Shown: positions 50,561-64,000 of the stretch, piece after piece
How positions within the stretch are numbered: position 1 is the stretch's first letter
How the letters are laid out: every line of letters starts with the position of its first letter
Source of the DNA: Xylocopa sonorina
Taxonomy: Eukaryota; Arthropoda; Insecta; Hymenoptera; Apidae
NCBI RefSeq assembly: GCF_050948175.1
Contig: NC_135197.1
Coordinates: 4,234,501 to 4,298,500, forward strand
DNA length: 64,000 nucleotides
Direction: 5' to 3'
Position numbers and translations under genes: made by a program
The notes under the pieces: model-generated
Seen by the model: the letters and a program-made list of their open reading frames with translations, nothing else
Databases searched by the model: none
Told to the model about the DNA's origin: nothing

Positions 50561-53500
50561 GGCCCATAAAAGCTTGGAATTATCGTCGCTGGCCAGCGAG
50601 CTGGTATTTTTCCCCGGTTAATATTGCCGCGAAGCCGCATAAACCACCCTTAAAGATACAAGCGCGTCCGCGGCACTATTTAATATTAAAGCCAAGAGCG
50701 ATTACCTTTCGCGCGTGTGTTCCAGCCAGATGGGAGGTGGCCAGACGTAAATTTAATCTTAAAAGCAAAAGTTACGGTATTATTCATGAATAATTCCTAC
50801 GGCCACGGCGAATGCTCGCAGCGCCCGGAATCGTGTAAACGGGTTAAACGTTCTACGCGGGATCGTAAAACTTTCAGCGAATCGTCCGCGACTGCTTTTG
50901 TTCCGTTACTTCCTTACTTTTCCCTCTGTTTCGTGCTTGAATCACGCAAGGGAGAGCAGAAATTTCGCCTCAATATTTTCGAGTAATTTACAAACTTACG
51001 CTGTTTTAATCAAGATTCACAGCGAGGCAAAGGAGCCGAGACGCAGCATTCGTTTTTACTCGAGCACAATGTACCTTCTAATTATGCAACAAGTTCCTCG
51101 AGTGCGAGGGAGAAAAGGAGCAGATATTTTCTTCGGCTCAGCGTATCCGCGGACATGGAGCACCTTCAATTACCACGGTGGGAAGACGGTTTGAAAATTC
51201 CGCGTCCCTTTGCAAATTTTTCTCACCGCTCGTTGCGGTAATTTACATTTAAATGAAAAATCAAAGGGAAGAATTCAAATTAGATAGAATTTAAGTTGGC
51301 CCGATGCGACAGCCAGATACGGTACCTTCCGATTCCTTCGAAGGGTTTCACTTTAAAATGCAATACGTATGTATAGTGGACGCCTCGAGCTGGAATTAAC
51401 ATTTTCTTCCGGCTTAAAACACTTTCGCGCGGGACACGTACTTAACGCTGTCCGCTTCGCTTCCGAATTCTTGAGACGATAGAAAAAAGACAGCTAAAAT
51501 AGAATTCCAAAAAAAGGAAGTCTCGTTTATGAACGTTGACCCCTATCGTTCGAGCTAGACAAAAGTCGCGATAAAATTTCGATTAGAATCGAATGGTTAA
51601 TACGAAACGAGACGGTAGCCGGCGAAGGAAACTTCTGATATTGCTGAATTTATTCGTTCTTTCGCGGGAGAGAGCTTCGCCACCGTCCCTGGAAGCGGTT
51701 ACTAATTACGAAAGTAATTAACGCTCTCACTATCTCTCTGATTCGGAGTGGCTGAGAGCTACAATATTAGTGGAACTATTGCGAACTTCCGGTAGAACGG
51801 AGCTGGATACAGATATCGCGCTGATATTACGAAATTCATTGCCAAGCGCGCTGGCTGGAATGAATACGGGGCTGCGACCGAAACGAACGAAATACATTAA
51901 ATCCGGCAAAAATGTTGCACGCGTACGTGTATAAACGTCGCACCTGTAACATCGAGACTGAAAAGTAATCACGGACGCGGAAGCAACGACATTACGAACA
52001 GCACGATAGAGACGAAAGTGAATTTATTAAGCCACATATTAAATATCATAAATATTGCAGGCGAACCGTGTACGTGACGATGATATTAATCCACGAAATC
52101 GATGAATAAAATTCCAGCGGTGTACAGTTACAATAAACAACAGACGGTCGAGGTATTTATCGTAATATTTAAATTAATCGCAACAATATTAATATCGGAT
52201 GTGATTGATTTCCAGTATTTTACAGCTTCGACGCGCGGCTTGTATCTTTTAGTAGGATTAAAGTGAAATTAAAATAACTCGCTCGTGAAGCGTAATAATA
52301 CAATTTTTTCTATGAAACTTTACTTTCGTCCCTTTGATGGTGATCGTGAATCTAGTTTACCGTGAAACAGGGAAATTTTTCAATTATGAATCGCACAAGT
52401 TTCTTTTTCATTACAGAAATGTTCCACTTGAATTGTTCGAATAATAAAACGCACCAGTTTAAATGCTGAATTTCTTCATTTCTTTACGTCATTTTAATAC
52501 TTTGTGTTGTACTTGAACATTCGAATGTACAAAGCATTAAACAGTATATATGTATTTCCTAGAGATTCAGAATGAAAATGAATTAAAACGCGGGGAATAT
52601 TTTAAAAGCTACGCGAACAACGAACGCAGGACATAGTTTCAATTAATTTTCGTGGCGCAAGAATAATGCTCGGCAAAATATAATACCGTGGAAGGGAGGG
52701 CATTAAAATGTTTCGATAGTTAAAATCTAGTTTATAGCGGCGCTTGAACGCGGCGATAAACGCGATGAAGAGCGTTAAATGTCCGCGTTTACGGATACTA
52801 CGAACATAGAGGGTTTATAAGGTCCGTTGTGTTAACTGTGTATGCTAATATAATTGTTCGCCCAACACTGTGCACATTATCTTTATCGGTCGAGTCACGA
52901 GAGAAACGCTTCGATATTACTCCGCAACGCAAGCCGCATAATTAATAACCACGAAAGAAATATATGCCCTGAAATTGAGCCTCGAAGAAGCTCGCGAATG
53001 AAAGCTATCAACGATAACCAAACCAGATACTTTTATTCGATGCTCATTCCACCAGCGAACTACTCGCAGTCAATTACGTTCCTCGCTGTGCAGCGCAGCA
53101 AGAAAAGCACCCAGTGGTTCAATCTACTCGAACAACCCCTAAGTCTCGCGAGTTAATCCAACTAATCGAGGTAATCGGGTACCATCGCTATTTACAATCG
53201 GTTAGCAATCATGTTAACAGTTTCTCCCGGCTATTTCAGCAATGCTTATCGCCACGGTCCTCTGGACTGGCCGCATTAAATTCAGGCGTAATCGATAAGC
53301 TTAATTTCATCGTTCTGACCGCGTTATTGCCGTTACAAGGGGTGGTGGAGGGGTACGCGCAGGGGGTGGCGCCAGTCGGGGGTCGGCGCGAAGTTTATAT
53401 CGTCCATCTCGTTCATTAAATCTCACGGAACGACGCGAAAACAGCGTGTAACGACGCCTTCGTAACGGTAACGGGCCCGTTACAAATTGCGTCGTTTGTA

Positions 53501-53850
53501 CGGTTGACTGTAACAAATGCGGTCGCGACAAAACTTCAAATTATTGCCGGCCGTTCTCCGCGGGAAATATGCATCTGGCCTGCCCGCGCGTATCACGAAT
53601 TTATCGCCCCCGATCCTGAAGGTGTTTTATTCGGTCGCGGGCCGAGCGCAGAATCCCGGCCACGGCTTGGTGATCGTCCGCGCGTGCCAATCCCCTTCGA
53701 ACGCGATTTAACGCCGATCCACCGGGAATCGAAAACACGCTACGATCCTCCAGAACCGTTCTATTAAAAGTCGATTTTAATTGCCGGCCGGTTTCACGCG
53801 CGATTCATTCTCTGCCGGACGGTGTAACTTTGAATTCGCGTTATGAACAA

Positions 53851-53866
53851 TTTTTTTTTTTTTTTT
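53851..53866. repeat. T16 homopolymer
   Basis: Sixteen consecutive T residues. Confidence 0.9.
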
Positions 53867-56800
53867 AGCGCTACCAGATTCAGTTTTGTGTATTTAGTAT
53901 CGTGCGACGCTGAAATGTAAACGGTACGAATAATTGGGGCGAAAAGTACGGAGGTATACAGGTGCGTTATTGAATGGAGAAGGTATATTCATTTTAAGGG
54001 AAGTTCGAAGGACGAAAGGAGTGAATTAAACGAGCCGCGTCCTAGGAGCGTCGAGCAATCTGAGAACGAGCTGCAACTACGTTTAAGAGCCGCGAGCAAA
54101 CTTCATATGGCTTGTAACTTAAGCTACAAAGTAATAGCATCATGGCTCTGAACCGTTTAAGTAACTTTTGCCCCTGCGCGAGCCGCGCTTGTTTGCTGAT
54201 CACTACAAGCGAACTCATTTAACTTCTTTTTCGTCCCGCGTTCTCGCGATAAAATATAACACTTAATTAACTTTGAAGCTACGGGGCTTCCATGAGGTAG
54301 CGACGAAATTTCTTGCCTATTAATCCCGCCGTCTGAAGAATATTTAAAATACTTCACCAGATAACTATTTACAGGTGAATTTCTCAAATTCTGTACTCTC
54401 GCAGTTTGCTCGATATAAAATATATATATTTTGGCACAATGTGTGATAGCAAAATATGCAGAAAATCAATTTAAAAACCATTATTAAAAATACACATTAA
54501 TTTGAGGGTTCTCCAAAGTAGTTTAGATACCTCTGATAATTTAATTAAACCAACTTTCGAACAATTTCAACTCCAAACTTTCAAGTGCGATCACATTTAA
54601 TATTTTAAATTTTATATCCAGCTTTGGAACCAACTGTATTAAAAAAACCAAAAACAATAAAAAACTACAGCACATTAAACATATGAACCGTTTCTTTTTC
54701 TTTTTAAATCGTATCAATGGTACAAACAAATCCCTAAAAGAACAAACACGCACGAAGAAATTATAAATTAGCTGAAAATATGTTAAAAAATGATTTCCAA
54801 AACCTAAGTGGAAGAAAAATTATTCTTTCAATTTGGAAAACTAGGGAAGCCTAAAAATTTCAGCTAAACTTGTTTCCGTTCAGGTGGTCTACAATTAATT
54901 ATCATCGAAAGGTTTGCCATTTTAAAAACATCACTCAAATTAATGAACGTCTGTCAATATTTAAAAACCGATTCAAACGTAAACCCTTAATTATCTGTAT
55001 ATAAAAAAAAAAATTGAACTTCTGTCATCGTCAAACACTACGGCTGGCTCGTATAGCGCATCGTGCTCGACGAACGTTTCTCGAGAAGCACCTGATCGCA
55101 AGACTAATTAGAGAGACCTAACCGAATTCGCAGTGCAAGCAAGTTCCAATAGGACGCGGAAACAACGGTCGCGATTAAACGCGGCTGTAACCGTTGTTGT
55201 CCACGGCGCGGGGATCGACTCAATTTGCGATTGCGTTATTGCAAAGCGATCGTAGCCGCGCGGCTCCGCACCCTCGACGGTCAGAGGCAGGGGAGTCGCG
55301 CACCGCCCCAACTAAATGGTCTATTTGCTGGGCACAAACTGTACATTCCGGCGTATTAGGGCCTAGGCGGGCATCGGTTGTCGGTGGTTTAATAATGTGC
55401 CCGCAATTTCGCCCCGTGTTCGCTGCGCCGCCACCTGTCAACTTCGATGACAAGCGTCATCGATCACGCGGGGGCGCGAACCGTCGAGCGCGCGCCACAA
55501 CGCGCCACCCTTCGTGCCCCCCGAATCCACGGGAACCGTGGAAATTGAAGGGTGACGATTTCTCTATTTTGCCGCGGGATTAATCCGACGAGGACGCCGC
55601 CGAGCTGACTGATTCTGACTAATGACGACGTGAAATTTCGCTACGATGCGCGGCGTTGGGAAACGAAATTTTCAGGGGTAGAAATCTGACGAAGGGTGAT
55701 CCAGGGTGGTCTCTGCGAAAGTAATTGCTGTGACAGCGACTCGCATCATTTTCTGTTGGATAAGAATAGATCTTTGCTTGAGAATAAACTTGCGCTTGTG
55801 ATAATAATTACCCTTATTTATAATAATAAAAACGACGATTTGATTTGATCTGTTGTTTAAAAACAACTATTAATAGTTCAAATTCGAAAATTTGAATTTA
55901 TCTTCTGATTCGTTTGAGATATAAATCTCGAGAAAGTACGCAACGAGAGTAAGCAAGACTGGGAATCTTCAATATCGGAAGGACTACTGGCAATCGGTAA
56001 CCACTCGAGCGAACGGGTTGCCCCGGATGCAATTTGTTGGGAAAATGTTTCCATAATCCTAGTATCAATTTATCCGGTTCTGTCCAGGCAAATTCTTTAG
56101 ACGCGACGCGTAACAGCTTTCATCGTAATTAAAAATAAACAGACGGTGACTGGCGCGGTGGCGGTGTTGTTTTTTCGTAGAGATTAGATGCTGCGTACAC
56201 GAGAGCAGGATGTCGCGGAACCCCTTTAACCGCTTTCAAGCGCCCTTTGACTACTTTGCCGTGGTTTAATCCGCCGTACGAAGATCTTTCGAGTATTTCG
56301 CGAGCAAATTAAATTTTCCGTATTCCCCGGCCCTCCTCCATCGCTCGCCTCTGCGCGACCGCTTTCGTCCTAAGATTAATTTTTCAAATTGAATGTCCAC
56401 GCCGAGCCAGCCGATGAGAGCGCGTCGCGACTTGAAAAATTCTTCTAATTAATACCATTGGTAGAGAACATTACCTGTCGATGTAAGATTTCAATTACTC
56501 GTAGTACCAGAACTGAGCTTTCGTTTCGATATCGTTTCATTCGATGATACTCGAAGGTGAAAGATGTACGTTGGAGTTTACAGCAAAATGTTAAGCCTAT
56601 CGTGCTCTTTTTTAGATAATGATGACTACAGTACAGTTGGACAATTAAAGTACTATAATGTATAATTGTCACATGTAATGAGATGCATCAAGCACGTTGC
56701 CTCGTCATTGTGCATATGAATATTGACATTTTAATCGCAGTCATTATTTTAATGGTTGGATGGGGGATAATACTGTTCGCTGACAGAGCAATCTGTTAAA

Positions 56801-59800
56801 TTGTAATTCAAAATGAGGTAATGAAATTAATGGGAAATTAGTGTGCATTATATAAGATGCACATTTGCTAAACTGTAGTATGATTCACATTAAAAGCATT
56901 AACAACTGTAATACAAAATTTGTAAGCTAGATAGATAATAGTAATCTTGAATTTTGCTTTTTGTCTGTTTAATTAATTCATTTCTATATAACTATCCGAT
57001 AAATAAATCAAATGATAAATTTATTAAAAAACTAAAAATTCAATTCTTAGCTTCTTTGATCAGTAAAACCCACGGCATAACATAAACAAGCATACTTCAC
57101 AGTGAATACTCATCCCACGCTATTCTATCGTCACTGTTCCAACACTAATTGTAAAGTCGAAGAGCATCGATTACCAACAGAATGGTAAACAGATGATCGC
57201 CATTTAAAAACCTGCGCCTCGTTACGATGATAATTTCATACTTTTTAAATACCATCGTGCGCCATTTCCATCGACAAAATCACTTCGACAAAACGGCGAC
57301 ACTTCCACCGGCAAGAGACGCTTAACAGGCCGTCGTTGAACACCGGCGAAGGTCCGTCGAAAATTTTCGTTCAGCAATCAGGACAGCGATCTCGATGTTA
57401 CGAGCAGCTTTGTCGCGAGTTACGATATCGTTTCTTCCATTCCCGCCTCCGCCATGCCGTCTAATTGCATTGTTACCTAGCCAGCGATATTCCCGATGGC
57501 TCTTAAGCCGAGTTCCCGCATGCAAAGGTTAGTGGCGCCAGGTGTACGCCGGTTCAATGGCGTCGAAAAGTACACTCTGCTCTTTACACTGCTGGCGCAT
57601 GATTAGTGGCGTGAGTCATACGGCGCCAGCTGAATTGACACGTTCCCTTATGAAGTATAGCGTCCAGTCCTTGCTGGAGAAAATGGAGATCGTAGTTCTC
57701 CATTCGATTTTTTACCAACCATCGTTAACTTTGAATTTTGTTTCGCAAGCGATCGCGCAAAGTATTATATTTTATTAAGCTGTTGGGTGAAGGAAGAGTA
57801 ATCGAAGAGAAGACATTTATTGTTACTGGAAGGTTGGAATAATTCCTGTCATTGTATGGGTTCCACATAGAACTTTAGATTATCTTCTCTCGGAGCATAG
57901 CGTCACTTGCAATTAGCCTATCTACTGTGAAAAAAGTCGCGCGAGTCTCTGTATTTCTTTTGAAAACTTCACTCATCCGTACGAGCAACAAAGTCGTCGT
58001 TCTTCACCTGAATGCATCGCGTGCAACAAAAAGAACGCCAACGATCGTTGCGAGCAGAAACTAGGCTTTAAGGTCCCTCCAGTTCAGCGAGAAGAAATCC
58101 TCCTCCTTCATTTCTGTCGTTCAAACTTCGACGATTCTCCAATTTACACCTCTCGACTCCTCGACACGCATTGTTTCCCGCTTTCGCGCACTCGATCCGA
58201 TCTCGAACAGTCAGACTGACGGTGAAAATGTCGATTTTCCGAAAGTTTCGAGCCCTCCGGCTCTATTCCCCGGCCTTTTGAAGTTCGCTGCTATTCTATT
58301 TATCCAGCAAGTTCCCAGGGCGAAGGAAGGTGGGGCTTGAAAATTTTATAAAGCCGCGGGATTCTTCCGCGATCGAATTTCGCAGTGAAGTTCGCCGTGT
58401 CCTCGCCGAGATGGACCCTCCGCTCGAGGGAAGTTAATGCATGGACGGGAAGTATGGAGAAATTTTAATTAAAAAGAGCTTTGATAATGGATCGCGCGTC
58501 TTCACTTTGAAAGGTTCTGAGGTCTAGCTTGATCGAGGGGGTGGGTGGCTTCAAATGGCTGGAAGATTAAATGTTCACGGTCTATTACTTGTTAAAACTT
58601 TTGCGAGAAGATGCACGATGCATTTTACATTCACGTGGTTTGCCATTGATTAGTAGAAGGAAACGGTAATTTATTTGAGGATGAAATCTATTTTATTTGC
58701 AATATTAATTATCTTTTATTTGTTTCCTCGGTGTGCTCTTTTATATTGCATTTGGATTCTTAAGGTTTCAGCGATCATGAATTTAAACTTCAAAATTCCT
58801 TCTCGCCAATTCTCCTTCTTTTTATGTGAAACTCACGTAAGTCTGATCGATAACGGATTCGAGAAAGAAATAAAAAGTCACATGTACACGTGTATAAAAT
58901 AATACCATGTGTTTTTTATCAACACGAACATCGCCAGGTGAGATTTCGACCTTCTGTGCCCAAAAAGTCTGACATTTATGTCAAGGAGAACGCGATATTC
59001 TAATTAAATCCCGAAGGTTTACAAGTACCTTTCCGATTTTAAGAATGATTAACATAGGAAACCCGTGTAAAGGCCAGATTTGAATACATCCGAACAATGA
59101 TGACCTTCAGAATTCAGCAGTTAATTTGCATGCAGTAACATGCCCTGTATTCGCTGCATTAATAAACCACTTAAAAAACCAGTTACTGTATTACGCTCAA
59201 TATTTTCTACTGTACTTCTTCTATCGATTACTCGAATCAGATGGTGAAATATATTTTTGCTTCCTATATTCAATAATTTCTCAACGTTAAACGTATCTCT
59301 AGCAGTTTATATAAAAATATACAACAATCTCAACGAAACAACAGAATCTTAATGATAAATCTGAATCGAACTCGCTAACAAAGATATCACACCAAAGCTG
59401 TACGTTCTTTCGTTTCCTCCATCTTAAAGGAAAAAAGAAACCCTCAAATTCGTCGGTCACTAAACATCTCCAAGTTACCCTCTGCCTGCTTGTTGTATCA
59501 AAGGACACGCGCGTCGGCGTGCCGCCTCCTCTTTCATCTTCTTCCATCTATCTCTCTAATTAGAGGGTTCGAACAAAGCCTAACGATGCCCGGAGCGTGG
59601 CCTCGAAACGAGAGAAACTTCGCACAAAGTGTTTGTTCGCGCCCGTCTACGCGATTCCGGGTCTTACTGGACAAAGGACGAGGAATCGAGAGACGCGGCG
59701 AGGGCGAAAGAGTTCGGGGTCAGAGGCGAAAGGTGCCGAGGAATTAGACATGCCTCGACGGGAATCGTCGAACGAGAAATCAAGAAGGCGAGGGGATCAC

Positions 59801-60585
59801 TCGAATCGAAACTGCATCCCTTAACATTTCGTTTGCACACAAATTATTATACGTAATTCATCCTAAAATACAAAGCGTCCTAAACACTAACAACACCTCA
59901 CACTTTTAATATCAAAACTACAAATATTGATCTATCTTCTGACAATTTCAAAATTTACCAAGAAAAGAAATATTAATCTCTTGCAAAATTATTATTTCTC
60001 TCTTCGATTCTTTATATTTTCTTACCCTCTCGCTCAACTCTTCTATTCTTCTACACCTCGCTTTCTTTTAAAACAAATTAGGGGTTGCAATTAAAATACG
60101 CGGCCGATTTTCAGGACACCTTGTACGATGGCATTGAGGCATCCAAGGCAGGCCTTACCTCTACTTCCGTCCACGAGAAAGCTGGGCCAAAGAGCCTCGA
60201 GCTTACGACAATGCCGCCTTAAGCCGGCTTCGAGGAGGTTCGAAAGGAGGGTGAACTCTGCCGGGGACGAGGGTGCATTGTCGCGCGCGCAAACAGCGAA
60301 ATCCTTCTTTCGCCGGGACGCATGTAGGTCACGTGAGATCTTTCCTTGGGGAAACAGGCGTACAGCTTTAATCGATTTTCCAACCGGAACAATGCCCCGG
60401 CGATATTCGTGTCCAGCCTTGTATCGATCCGCCGTAAAAAAACTGTTCGACCGGAATAATTCCGTGGTCACGATCGTCGTGTACACCGGGAATCCGACTG
60501 CCCCGATAGCTTAAGAATTTTCATTTTAAGTTGAAAAGGCGAGCCACATTCCACGAGCAAGTACGAAACGTTCGTCAGACTCGTT

Positions 60586-60602
60586 AAAAAAAAAAAAAAA
60601 AA
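60586..60602. repeat. A17 homopolymer
   Basis: Seventeen consecutive A residues. Confidence 0.9.
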
Positions 60603-63600
60603 GAAGACGTCGAGTCGAATGGAATACCGATAACACGGTGGATAAAAAGCAATAAGTGTAATATCACTGGCTCGAGGAACTTCGATTTCTCGTTCGTGAC
60701 CGGACGGTGTAACGAGGTATTATACGAGATTACACGAACAGCGTGGGCTAATTGATGGCAACCGTAATGAGACGCGTACCCTTTTTTTTTTCGTCGATTA
60801 TTAACGCTCGCGATACGAACAGCCTTGACGTGATACGGTCGCGTACCGGTGGTAATCGAAGCCATTTACGAAATTAAATTTCACGCGAACGGACGCTCGC
60901 CCTCGTGAACGAGCCGAAAGGAAAATTCTCAAGTAACCCGAGTTGTCGTGATGCCGTTGCGTTAAAAGTTCAGAGGCATCCTCGCGTCACGCCAGTCGCG
61001 ACTGCCGAGCGGAAAAAGATTAATGGAACTGAACGCTCTCTGGTCAAAGGCGAATGGAAATATGAGAGGGAGGGTATATATATATTTAATTTCGTTCCGT
61101 TTATTTTAGAGTAACCTCGCATAGAGTGCCACTGAATATACGAGGAGCGGAGGTTCGATGTAAAAATTTAATTAAGCAGTCAGGATAAAGGATCACGTAT
61201 TCAATCGTCCGCTGGGCATTAATATTTTAGAGTACGCGTTAGAATTATTCGCTCCCGCGATTTTCAAGCGAAGATTATGGTATCTGGTTTATAGAAGTTG
61301 ATTACAGCGAAACGGTAGCTTCTTCTGAGATATAGGAATTTTCATTTTTTAGCGTCGAGCGATCGGTACCAGGGGACGCATTTCTCCAGCGTAAGCTACG
61401 CGACGCCATATGCGCGTGTAAGGCTTGTTATATACGCGCCCCGGAAAGCACCCGTTTCGTCCTTATTTTAAACAAAAATGTCGCGGAAATAATGGGGGTC
61501 GTTCTCCTGCGCGGAAATAGCGGAAGAAGCGAGTTGTAACTTTCACGTCGAGGAACGTCGAAACTTCCCAAGGTATCGAAATTGATTGACATTAATAAAA
61601 CGACGCGCTACCATGAAAACTATCTCGCGCAGCAATGATTATTTTTATTCCCATTATTCTCGTTCTCGATGCAAGCTCCCTGGTAGAACGTCCGTCAACT
61701 CGAAATCACCGTTCGATCGATCGGTGACCGCCGCGCAAAATTCCCGGTTGATTTTCAACCCTGCTCCCGCGACGGCTCGATGAGACGCGTCGTGACACCA
61801 GAGGAGGGGGCGAGCGAGCATTTTTCACGCGAGTGTTCGCCGCGAGTCGGAAGCTCATCACCCGCCGGTGGCAGCCGTGGAATAAAGAGAACAGGAAATA
61901 GAGAGCGATATAGATTAAAACGCGGCTAGAGTCGGAACGGGCCGAGGGGCGGCCACCCCTTTTGTGAGCCCGCGATACCGTTGAAAAGCTCTCGAAAGAA
62001 GCTTTCAGGTTTATCATAATTGCATCTCGCGACCCGATCTTCGTTCTAACAGGGGGCACGGCCTGCCAACCCGGCGAGGGTGGAACCGTACGGACACGCG
62101 GAGAATTAGTGGACAGCTGCAACTCCGGCACACGTACTTGCACCGAGTTATTGATAAGTACGTGTGTGTATCGAAGTGAATGGAGCGAGCACACGATAAG
62201 TGTTTCTTTTAGTTTGTATATTAATTATCTGTGTACCGTAATGATGCAACGCGTTTCTTCTTTGCGATCGCTATGCATTAGCTGTCGTTATTCTGCTGCG
62301 ATCGTCGTGTCTTGTGAAGAAATAATTGAATATTACTCGACTTTGCGACGATACAGTTACAAATATGTTAATCTGCCAAAAATTTTACGATACATTGTAT
62401 TCATGCTATAAAGCAGCGAATTGTGAAGATAAATTGAAGTACGTGTTAACGTTGGATAAAACGAGGATAAGAGACTAAAATAAAATACATTGAACAACAT
62501 ATTTAATGAATATAAATCTATTCTCTTTCGTGGCTGGACTTTTAGTCTACGTCATATGTCTACGTCAATACCATCGCGCTCATTTCACTCTTCACGTTTA
62601 ATGTAGCTAGCAAAATTTTGTACCAAAATGTGGAAGTAAAATGTAAAACTTGATTAAAAAGGCGTGTAATTGGAAAGGCTGGATACGTGCAGGAGGCATG
62701 CGGTTCTGTTTTTTTTTAAGGGCTCGTCTAAAATGGTGCATTATCTTTTATATTAAATTAAATTGGGTTAATTGAATCACCGCCTCGGGAATCGACCCAG
62801 AATTGCGATGGAAAAGTGATCGAACAAATTGACCTGTTCGGTTCGCCTACAAATTTCATCATTTTAGCCCAGATTTGACGACCAAACACGATCGACAAAC
62901 GTCTAATTCAGGTTTTACCAGTCTGCCCAACTGTTGTAATAAGTAGACGCAATATCGACCAGACGCTGGTTATAATCCCGGATATAATCGCGGATAGCAG
63001 AGATGACGTTCACGTGAAAGTAGCCTGGAATAATTTACGGAATAAAAACTCCTCTTTGTTGTTGCATCTATTGTTGATCGTATCAGACCATGACGTTTGA
63101 CGAATGGTCAATTTCGAGCGCTATTATCTGCGAACAGTTGGTCCCTTTCAGCACTTAAAGTATTAAAGTTCACAATATTTATGTCTCCTAATACAACGAC
63201 GCGACAAGCTTCTGATAACGTTAATGGTGAACTTAATTAGAAAAGACTAAATTTCCAGTGGCAGTGTGAATGTATTACCATGCAATCCTCTTGTATAATA
63301 GAAGGCACTCGTATCCCTTTTCGAGGCTGGTTATACACCCCTACTCGCGCTCCTCTAACCACCCTATTCTATTAGCTTTCCTAGGAGGTTACTTTGTATC
63401 GTCCAAACTAATTTATCAATAGCTAATTGTAAGCGTTTGGGGTCTGCTTTATGACTTTGTCTGCTCTTCCTGAGCGGATGACATAGACCAGACCCAAATG
63501 CGAATGGGAAACGTCCCACACACAAACGAGGGAAACTTCCCCAAGAAGATACACTCGTCCTTAGCCGTATCCTCGAAGACACTCAACCTTAGGTTTTTAA

Positions 63601-63775
63601 AAAAAAGTAACATTGGCATTTGGAAACAAATAAAGACTTCACACATCAATTTTCTAATTTTGGCTTTCCAAATATAATATAAATTAAAATTGACTAAAAA
63701 ATGTGCCATTATTTACCTATACCAACGAAGCATATTCTTTGTCCACAATCCTAAAAGAACCAACGAACATTTAAT

Positions 63776-63788
63776 TATATATATATAT
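63776..63788. repeat. (TA)n microsatellite
   Basis: A short alternating TA run. Confidence 0.8.
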
Positions 63789-64000
63789 TATATTGTACAA
63801 ATACAAAACACTATAGATCGTGATTAAAACAGTACGACAAAATTCCATGGCCGCGCGAGCAGAATAGAAAAAACATCCCCGTACAGGCGAGCGATTAAGA
63901 AGAAGCCTGTCCCTAACCTCCGCTCGATTCCACGTCCGACAATAATCCCAACAGCGACCAATCACCACCGCCAACAGCGTCACTGTCTCAACAAGAGACG

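Larger units (their letters stand above)
46620..64000. other. Upstream intronic or intergenic DNA, no exon recognised
   Basis: The 5' exons of the receptor should lie on the minus strand in this direction, but I found no CUB N-terminal half, no signal peptide exon and no tRNA. Present are the second dispersed repeat (47016-47114), microsatellites, and CpG-rich blocks (48180-48560, 53300-53800, 55200-55600, 61700-62130). A markedly AT-rich, CpG-poor block spans about 54410-55030. Long frames such as 60091-60486 and 61706-62194 (both minus) show no domain. Confidence 0.55.

Noticed and set aside
56625..56670. Possible mariner-like end (CAGTTGGACAATTAAAG)
   Set aside because: No matching inverted end within 1 kb and no target duplication visible.
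60091..60486. Paired open frames on both strands (131 and 128 codons)
   Set aside because: Both strands open over the same CpG-rich block indicates low stop-codon density, not a gene.
61706..62194. Minus-strand open frame of 162 codons
   Set aside because: Crosses a GC-rich to AT-rich border with no domain and no splice-flanked start.
63364..63709. Two overlapping minus-strand frames that might be a LINE relic
   Set aside because: The peptide has no recognisable reverse transcriptase or endonuclease motif, so there is not enough to call an element.

Overview
The window looks like a gene-poor piece of an insect nuclear genome. It is AT-rich overall yet keeps abundant CpG, has long introns and canonical GT-AG splice sites, and its genes read as arthropod families. 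That combination suggests Hymenoptera, possibly a bee; this is an inference from composition, not from a search.

Two protein genes can be supported, both on the minus strand. The first is a complete, intronless secreted lipase/phospholipase of the pancreatic-lipase superfamily (7346-8386), with signal peptide, GXSXG serine, Asp and His all present. The second is the 3' part of a long-intron gene for a CUB-LDLa-transmembrane receptor. Three exons are visible: the C-terminal half of a CUB domain (46475-46619), a complete LDL-receptor class A module (25357-25479), and a transmembrane segment plus the start of a cytoplasmic tail (23193-23381). Their splice phases fit exactly (0/1, 1/1, 1/1), and the domain order is that of Neto and LEV-10 type receptor-clustering proteins. 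The 5' exons (signal peptide, first half of this CUB, any earlier CUB) and the end of the tail were not recognised in the window.

The most striking non-coding feature is a hammerhead self-cleaving ribozyme motif on the plus strand at 14920-14988. It has the complete CUGAUGA...GAAA core, a GUC cleavage triplet, three correctly placed stems in the type III (open stem III) arrangement, and a 7-nt perfect complementarity between the stem I and stem II loops. A 35-nt pyrimidine tract, an acceptor-like CAG and a perfect 8-bp hairpin follow it directly.

Mobile-element traces are sparse: a roughly 224-bp pogo/Tigger-like MITE with TA target site (27995-28218), a pair of related 96-99 bp dispersed repeats 45 kb apart (1655-1750 and 47016-47114), and a possible LTR-like relic (19602-20042). 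The rest is intronic or intergenic DNA with small inverted repeats, one 114-bp-period tandem duplication, homopolymer runs and microsatellites. Apart from the genes named, long open frames here show no domain, no splice-flanked structure and no family resemblance, and they were not called.
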